This document shows positions 50,717-53,725 of a DNA stretch of 53,725 bases, piece by piece. The notes below the pieces were generated by a model that searched no databases, had not been told where the DNA came from, and was given only the letters and a program-made list of their open reading frames with translations. The first letter of the stretch is position 1. Each line of letters starts with the position of its first letter. The stretch comes from Acidimicrobiaceae bacterium. GTDB taxonomy: Bacteria > Actinomycetota > Acidimicrobiia > Acidimicrobiales > RAAP-2. Where the stretch lies: NCBI GenBank assembly GCA_027306755.1, contig DAHUZE010000016.1:1-53725 (forward strand), in the 5' to 3' direction. Position numbers and translations under genes: made by a program.

Positions 50717-50736
50717 AGTATACACAGCACGTGTAT
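50717..50736 (-). promoter_or_regulatory. Leaderless vapBC promoter with operator repeat
   Basis: On the minus strand TATACT (50717-50722) lies 6 nt before ATG 50710. ATACAC (50720-50725), 5 nt, GTGTAT (50731-50736) is an inverted repeat covering the -10 box, a natural VapBC autoregulatory site. Confidence 0.65.
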
Positions 50737-50779
50737 GATGCGTGTACCGTGGATCCCCCGGTGCCGTCTTGAAGTATCG

Positions 50780-51199
50780 CTACTCCGACTCGCCCTCTGG
50801 CTCTGTTGACGGCGAGGCGACGCCGTAGACGCGCAGCGCGATCAGATAGGCCACGCTGATGACGTCGACGATCACCTCATACGGCCAGAACGTGGCCTTG
50901 ACGATGGCCGAGACGAGGCAGGCGATGCCGGCGGCAGCGATTGCCGCGACCAACCCGGCATGGGCAGCCCTCAACCTCACAAGCTCCTGGCGTTCGTCGA
51001 GCCGGCCGCTGATCACGGCACCGGCGTCGGTCTCGCTCCAGCCGTAGAGGAAGAACATCGCCGACACGATGGCGGTAACGGCGTAGGCCAGTGCGGCGCC
51101 GATCCAGCTCTGGCCGATCCCGATCGACGTCGAGATCATTGCGCCGAAGACCAGCGCGAACGCTGGCGCGCGCAGGCGCCGAGAGATCATCCGGTTCAT
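50780..51199 (-). CDS. Small membrane protein paired with an XRE regulator
   Basis: A 139-residue protein with about four helices, in two hairpins around residues 12-52 and 80-125. The central loop has YGWSETDAGAVISGRLDERQE. The DERQ motif occurs in small membrane proteins (DUF2178/DUF3169-like) often encoded beside a short XRE-family regulator. Its start overlaps the regulator's stop codon by 4 nt. The function is unknown; sensing or buffering of membrane stress has been guessed for such pairs. Confidence 0.65.
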   Translation of the reverse strand: MNRMISRRLRAPAFALVFGAMISTSIGIGQSWIGAALAYAVTAIVSAMFFLYGWSETDAGAVISGRLDERQELVRLRAAHAGLVAAIAAAGIACLVSAIVKATFWPYEVIVDVISVAYLIALRVYGVASPSTEPEGESE

Positions 51200-51405
51200 G
51201 GGCGCAGATCCTCCTCATCCGGCTGGAACACCGCTTCGATGGGCAGCGAGAACAGGTCGGCGATCCGGAACGCCAGCGGAAGCGACGGCAGGTACCGGCC
51301 GCTCTCGAGCGAGATCACCGTCTGGCGCGACACGCTGAGCCGGGACGCCAGTTCGGCCTGGGACAGGCCGGCTCCCAACCGCAGCTCCCGTAGAGAGTTC
51401 TTCAT
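51196..51405 (-). CDS. Short XRE-family transcriptional regulator
   Basis: A 69-residue helix-turn-helix protein. LRLGAGLSQAELASRLSVSR and QTVISLESGRYLPSLPLAF make a complete Cro/C1-type HTH, and LFSLPIEAVFQPDEED is the usual short tail of YozG/YgzD-like regulators. It is translationally coupled to the membrane protein. It should bind the repeated element at 51415-51460 and control both its own operon and the divergent gene. Confidence 0.88.
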   Translation of the reverse strand: MKNSLRELRLGAGLSQAELASRLSVSRQTVISLESGRYLPSLPLAFRIADLFSLPIEAVFQPDEEDLRP

Positions 51406-51414
51406 AGCGGTGTA

Positions 51415-51460
51415 AAACTACCTTGACATCACGGGATAGTCCAGTTAGCTTTACATCACG
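51415..51460. promoter_or_regulatory. Divergent promoters with a repeated operator element
   Basis: Read on the minus strand, CGTGATGTAAAGCTA and CGTGATGTCAAGGTA are near-identical direct repeats 28 bp apart. On the plus strand TTGACA (51423-51428) and TAGCTT (51446-51451) are spaced by 17 bp and form a consensus promoter for the orphan gene. On the minus strand TAGTTT lies 9 nt before the XRE start. Binding to the repeats would block both. Confidence 0.6.
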
Positions 51461-51517
51461 ACCGGCCGGAAGGTTCTGGCTGGAAGGGCACGAGGAACTC
51501 GAACCGGGGGAGTAAAA

Positions 51518-51829
51518 ATGGAACCCACCGCAGCAATCCAGATTCACAGGCGTCCCACTGTGGTCCAGCCGCTCATGGTCTACTTCATCGAGATCGACGG
51601 TGAGGAGGCGGCGAGCCTCACGCCCGGTCAGCGCGACACCGTGCACGTCACTCCCGGGCCGCACCGCCTCCAGGCGAAGGCCCTCTTCTGGTCGAGCCCT
51701 GAGCTCGAGGTCAACGTGGACGCCGGTGCGTTGCTCATCGTGGACGTCGCCCCCGACGTGAAGCGGCTATGGAACCTGGTGGCGCACCGCCATGCCTTCC
51801 TCCACGTTGAAGAGGTGCGCGCCGCATAG
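51518..51829 (+). CDS. Hypothetical 103-residue protein divergent from the XRE module
   Basis: A 103-residue soluble protein with a strong Shine-Dalgarno (GGGGGAG) 5 nt before ATG 51518. It is beta-rich: VYFIEIDGEEAASL, GPHRLQAKALFWSSPELEVNV and ALLIVDVAPD. The pattern resembles small PEGA-like or carbohydrate-binding sandwiches, but I cannot assign a family. Its promoter shares the operator region of the XRE regulator, so it is a candidate member of that regulon. Confidence 0.65.
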   Translation: MEPTAAIQIHRRPTVVQPLMVYFIEIDGEEAASLTPGQRDTVHVTPGPHRLQAKALFWSSPELEVNVDAGALLIVDVAPDVKRLWNLVAHRHAFLHVEEVRAA

Positions 51830-51872
51830 TTGCGTTCGGTGGCCTCACCCCGCGATTGAAATCAGGAACCCC

Positions 51873-51904
51873 TGGCCTGCTGGCCTGCTGGCCTGCTGGC
51901 CTGC
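51873..51904. repeat. Four tandem TGGCCTGC octamers
   Basis: The octamer is repeated four times, then decays into TGGGTGGCTGGCTGGG next to the 3' end of the tRNA gene. It is likely a slippage product and codes for nothing I can see. Confidence 0.75.
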
Positions 51905-51920
51905 TGGGTGGCTGGCTGGG

Positions 51921-52008
51921 TGGCGGAGGCGGTGGGATTTGAACCCACGGTGGGTTGCCCCACACACGATTTCCAATCGTGCCGATTCGGCCGCTCTCGC
52001 ACGCCTCC
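51921..52008 (-). tRNA. tRNA-Ser (anticodon GGA)
   Basis: The acceptor stem GGAGGCG/CGCCTCC is perfect, followed by discriminator G and an encoded CCA. The anticodon loop TTGGAAA is closed by CACGA/TCGTG and gives GGA (51972-51974), reading UCC and UCU. The long variable arm (TGTGGGGCAACCCAC) identifies a serine tRNA, and GGTTCAAATCC is the T-loop. Confidence 0.95.
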
Positions 52009-52100
52009 GGGTGCTGCCTGCAACGCAGCGGGAACAGGGTAGTCGCGCCGGCATGGGGCACCCGATCCTCAGGGGCGACGGCGGAGCACCATCCTGCGGC

Positions 52101-52106
52101 TAGCGT
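52101..52106 (+). promoter_or_regulatory. -10 box (TAGCGT) of the SRP RNA gene
   Basis: TAGCGT lies 7 nt before position 52114, the probable 5' end of the SRP RNA. Confidence 0.5.
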
Positions 52107-52117
52107 GGCCCGAGTGC

Positions 52118-52254
52118 CGTGCCGGCGTTGGGTGCGGTGGCCGGGTCCTGCGCAACGGTCCCTCGTGAACCGAGTCAGGGTCGGAAGGCAGCAGCTCTCA
52201 GCGGGTCAGACCGTGTGCCGTAGCCAACCTGGCCATCGCACCGAGCGCCGGCAC
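52118..52254 (+). ncRNA. ffs: Signal recognition particle RNA (4.5S, small bacterial type with extended helix)
   Basis: The domain IV signature GTCAGG...TCGGAAGGCAGCAGC (about 52174-52196) is the Ffh-binding internal loop plus GGAA-type tetraloop. The flanks GGTGGCCGGGTCC and CTGGCCATC pair, and the pairing continues outward (GTGCCGGCG...GCGCCGGCAC), giving a rod of about 137 nt. It scaffolds Ffh for cotranslational targeting. Its place between tRNA-Ser and dnaX is usual in actinobacteria. Confidence 0.92.
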
Positions 52255-52269
52255 GTCAGAGGCGGCCGG

Positions 52270-52275
52270 TAGAGT
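52270..52275 (+). promoter_or_regulatory. -10 box (TAGAGT) of dnaX
   Basis: TAGAGT lies 8 nt before GTG 52284, with no Shine-Dalgarno. Confidence 0.45.
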
Positions 52276-52283
52276 CGGCGCCC

Positions 52284-53725
52284 GTGGTGGACGATGCGGG
52301 CCCGGCAGGCACGAGCGCCGGGGAGCATGCGCCGACCGTGCCCGTCGCCACGCCGCTCGACGGGGACGACCAGTTCGTCTCGCTCTACCGCCGGTACCGG
52401 CCCGGGCGCTTTGCCGAGCTCCGCGGCCAGGAGCACGTGGTGCGCGCGCTGCAGGGCGCAGCCAGGGACGGCCGGGTGGCGCACGCCTACCTGTTCAGCG
52501 GCCCCCGGGGCACGGGCAAGACGTCGACTGCCCGTATCCTCGCCCGGGCACTCAACTGCGCCAACCCGGTCGACGGGGAGCCCTGCGGGACCTGCGCCTC
52601 CTGCGTGGCAATCGCCCGAGGATCGTCGATGGACGTCCACGAGCTGGACGCCGCTTCCAACAACGGGGTCGACGCCATGCGGGACCTCATCGCCCACGCC
52701 GCACTGGCCACCCCGGGCCGGTGGAAGGTCTACATCGTGGACGAGGTCCACATGCTCTCCAACGCTGCGGCCAACGCCCTGCTCAAGACCCTCGAAGAGC
52801 CGCCCGGCCACGTCGTCTTCGTGTTGGCGACGACCGATCCGCAAAAGGTGCCCCCCACCATTCGCAGCCGTACCCAGCACTTCGAGTTCGGGCTGCTCGG
52901 GCCGGACACGCTGACCGGCCTACTCCGGGACGTGAACGTCGCTGCTGGTCTGTCGTTGGACGAGGCGGACCTGTCCGTCGCCGTCCGTAAGGCAAGAGGG
53001 TCGGCACGCGACGCCCTCAGCGCCATGGACCAGGTGGCCGCGGCCGGCTCCGCCGACGCGCTCCGTCCCGGCGTAGACGCTCTGGCGGAAGCCATCGCCG
53101 AAGCCGATGCCCGGGGTGCGCTCGTGGCTGTGGCCGCCCTGGGGGACGCGGGTTGGGGTCCCCAGCAACTGGCGACGGAGCTCGTGGACGAGCTGCGCCA
53201 GACGTTCCTCGCCTCGCTTGCTCCCGAGCTGTGCGCCGCAGTGGGCGTGGAACGGCAGCGGCTGGCCGAACGGTCAGCTCGCATGGGCCTACCCCGAGTG
53301 GTCCGGGCCATCGAGCACCTGGGGCGGGCGCAGGTCGACATGCATGAGGCGCCCGACCCCCGGGCCGTGCTGGAGGTCGCCCTGGTACGTCTGGCTCGTC
53401 CGGAGCTGGACGAGACCGTGGAGGCGCTGCTCGATCGGATCAGCCGCCTGGAACAGGCGCTGGCCGGAGGAGCCGATCCGTCGTCCCGCGCCTCTGACGC
53501 GCCGCCCGGGCCACCTGCCACGCGCCGGCCAGCGCCCTTGCCGTCGACGGCGCGGTCGGCGCCAACGGGGCCCGTCGGCGAGCGCCCCGGCCTCGGTGCA
53601 CTGCGACGGGAGCGGGCAGCCCAGGATCGTGCATACGAGCCGGGGATCGCTTCGCCACCCGCTCCTGCCCGGAGCTCCGCCCCCCCGGCGACCGACGCCC
53701 CAGCGCCCGACAGCCCCGGGCCTGA
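52284..53725 (+). CDS. dnaX: DNA polymerase III subunit gamma/tau, 3' partial
   Basis: The first 480 codons of the clamp-loader ATPase subunit; the frame is open at the window end. FVSLYRRYRPGRFAELRGQE starts the core. Walker A is GPRGTGKTST, and the four zinc-binding cysteines are CANPVDGEPCGTCASC. Walker B is VYIVDEVHML, the SRC position reads IRSRTQHFEFG, and LARGSARDALSAMDQ-type sensor 2 follows. From about residue 400 it becomes the Pro/Ala-rich linker towards tau. GTG 52284 (or 52287) is chosen from the TAGAGT box, giving a 30-residue acidic leader before the core. Confidence 0.95.
   Translation, partial: MVDDAGPAGTSAGEHAPTVPVATPLDGDDQFVSLYRRYRPGRFAELRGQEHVVRALQGAARDGRVAHAYLFSGPRGTGKTSTARILARALNCANPVDGEPCGTCASCVAIARGSSMDVHELDAASNNGVDAMRDLIAHAALATPGRWKVYIVDEVHMLSNAAANALLKTLEEPPGHVVFVLATTDPQKVPPTIRSRTQHFEFGLLGPDTLTGLLRDVNVAAGLSLDEADLSVAVRKARGSARDALSAMDQVAAAGSADALRPGVDALAEAIAEADARGALVAVAALGDAGWGPQQLATELVDELRQTFLASLAPELCAAVGVERQRLAERSARMGLPRVVRAIEHLGRAQVDMHEAPDPRAVLEVALVRLARPELDETVEALLDRISRLEQALAGGADPSSRASDAPPGPPATRRPAPLPSTARSAPTGPVGERPGLGALRRERAAQDRAYEPGIASPPAPARSSAPPATDAPAPDSPGP

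Noticed and set aside
51873-52008. Attachment site of an integrated element at tRNA-Ser
   Set aside because: No integrase and no second copy of the tRNA 3' end is visible in the window; the octamers are simple slippage repeats.

Overview
The window is GC-rich, densely packed bacterial DNA with short intergenic gaps. GTG starts are frequent, ATGA/GTGA overlaps are common, and genes often sit just behind a TANNNT box. These traits, together with HemQ, GpgS, a CysO-type sulfur carrier, an S-box leader of the streptomycete kind and a CIRCE-controlled groEL, point to an actinobacterium. A less-studied class such as Acidimicrobiia is my guess and is inference only. I see no insertion sequence, prophage, integrase or CRISPR array.

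Region 1 (1-9.2 kb) holds primary metabolism. It begins with a 5'-truncated SpoU-type rRNA methylase, a LytR_C-domain protein, trehalose phosphatase (otsB), a cystathionine beta-synthase with an extra N-terminal domain, and cystathionine gamma-synthase/lyase. Convergent to these are gpgS-otsA. A compact SAM (S-box) riboswitch then precedes a threonine-synthase-like enzyme overlapping a CysO/MoaD-type sulfur carrier that ends in GGCG. This pair probably makes homocysteine or another thiol from protein thiocarboxylate.

Region 2 (9.2-17 kb) has CIRCE-groEL, hemQ, larE, a small Cys-rich protein, a Nudix protein, a GNAT acetyltransferase, a group II PLP decarboxylase and an LpdA-like flavoprotein.

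Region 3 (17-26 kb) looks catabolic: an acetoacetate-decarboxylase-family protein, an HpaG-like hydrolase/isomerase, a MarR regulator, an HpaE-like dehydrogenase, a glutamine-synthetase-like ligase, HpaD, two class I glutamine amidotransferase-fold proteins (one PuuD-like) and a cytochrome P450. The mix suggests homoprotocatechuate ring cleavage linked to gamma-glutamylated amines.

Region 4 (26-47 kb) contains larC-larB (with larE, three nickel-pincer cofactor genes in one window, but no larA), pheA, a CDF-like membrane protein, an S4-domain protein, a nitrilase-family hydrolase, an APC permease, a PaiB-like flavoprotein, three MFS transporters, serA, a short alanyl-tRNA synthetase lacking C-Ala, a secreted alpha/beta hydrolase, a succinate-semialdehyde-type dehydrogenase, a CsbD-like small protein, a UPF0104 flippase-like protein, an aldo/keto reductase and a variant PRPP synthetase.

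Region 5 (47-51.9 kb) looks accessory and less GC-rich: a possibly frameshifted hypothetical, a large membrane-anchored BNR-repeat protein with an operator-like palindrome, a vapBC pair, an XRE-regulator/membrane-protein pair and a divergent orphan. It is bounded by tRNA-Ser(GGA), the SRP RNA (ffs) and the 5' part of dnaX, which runs off the window.
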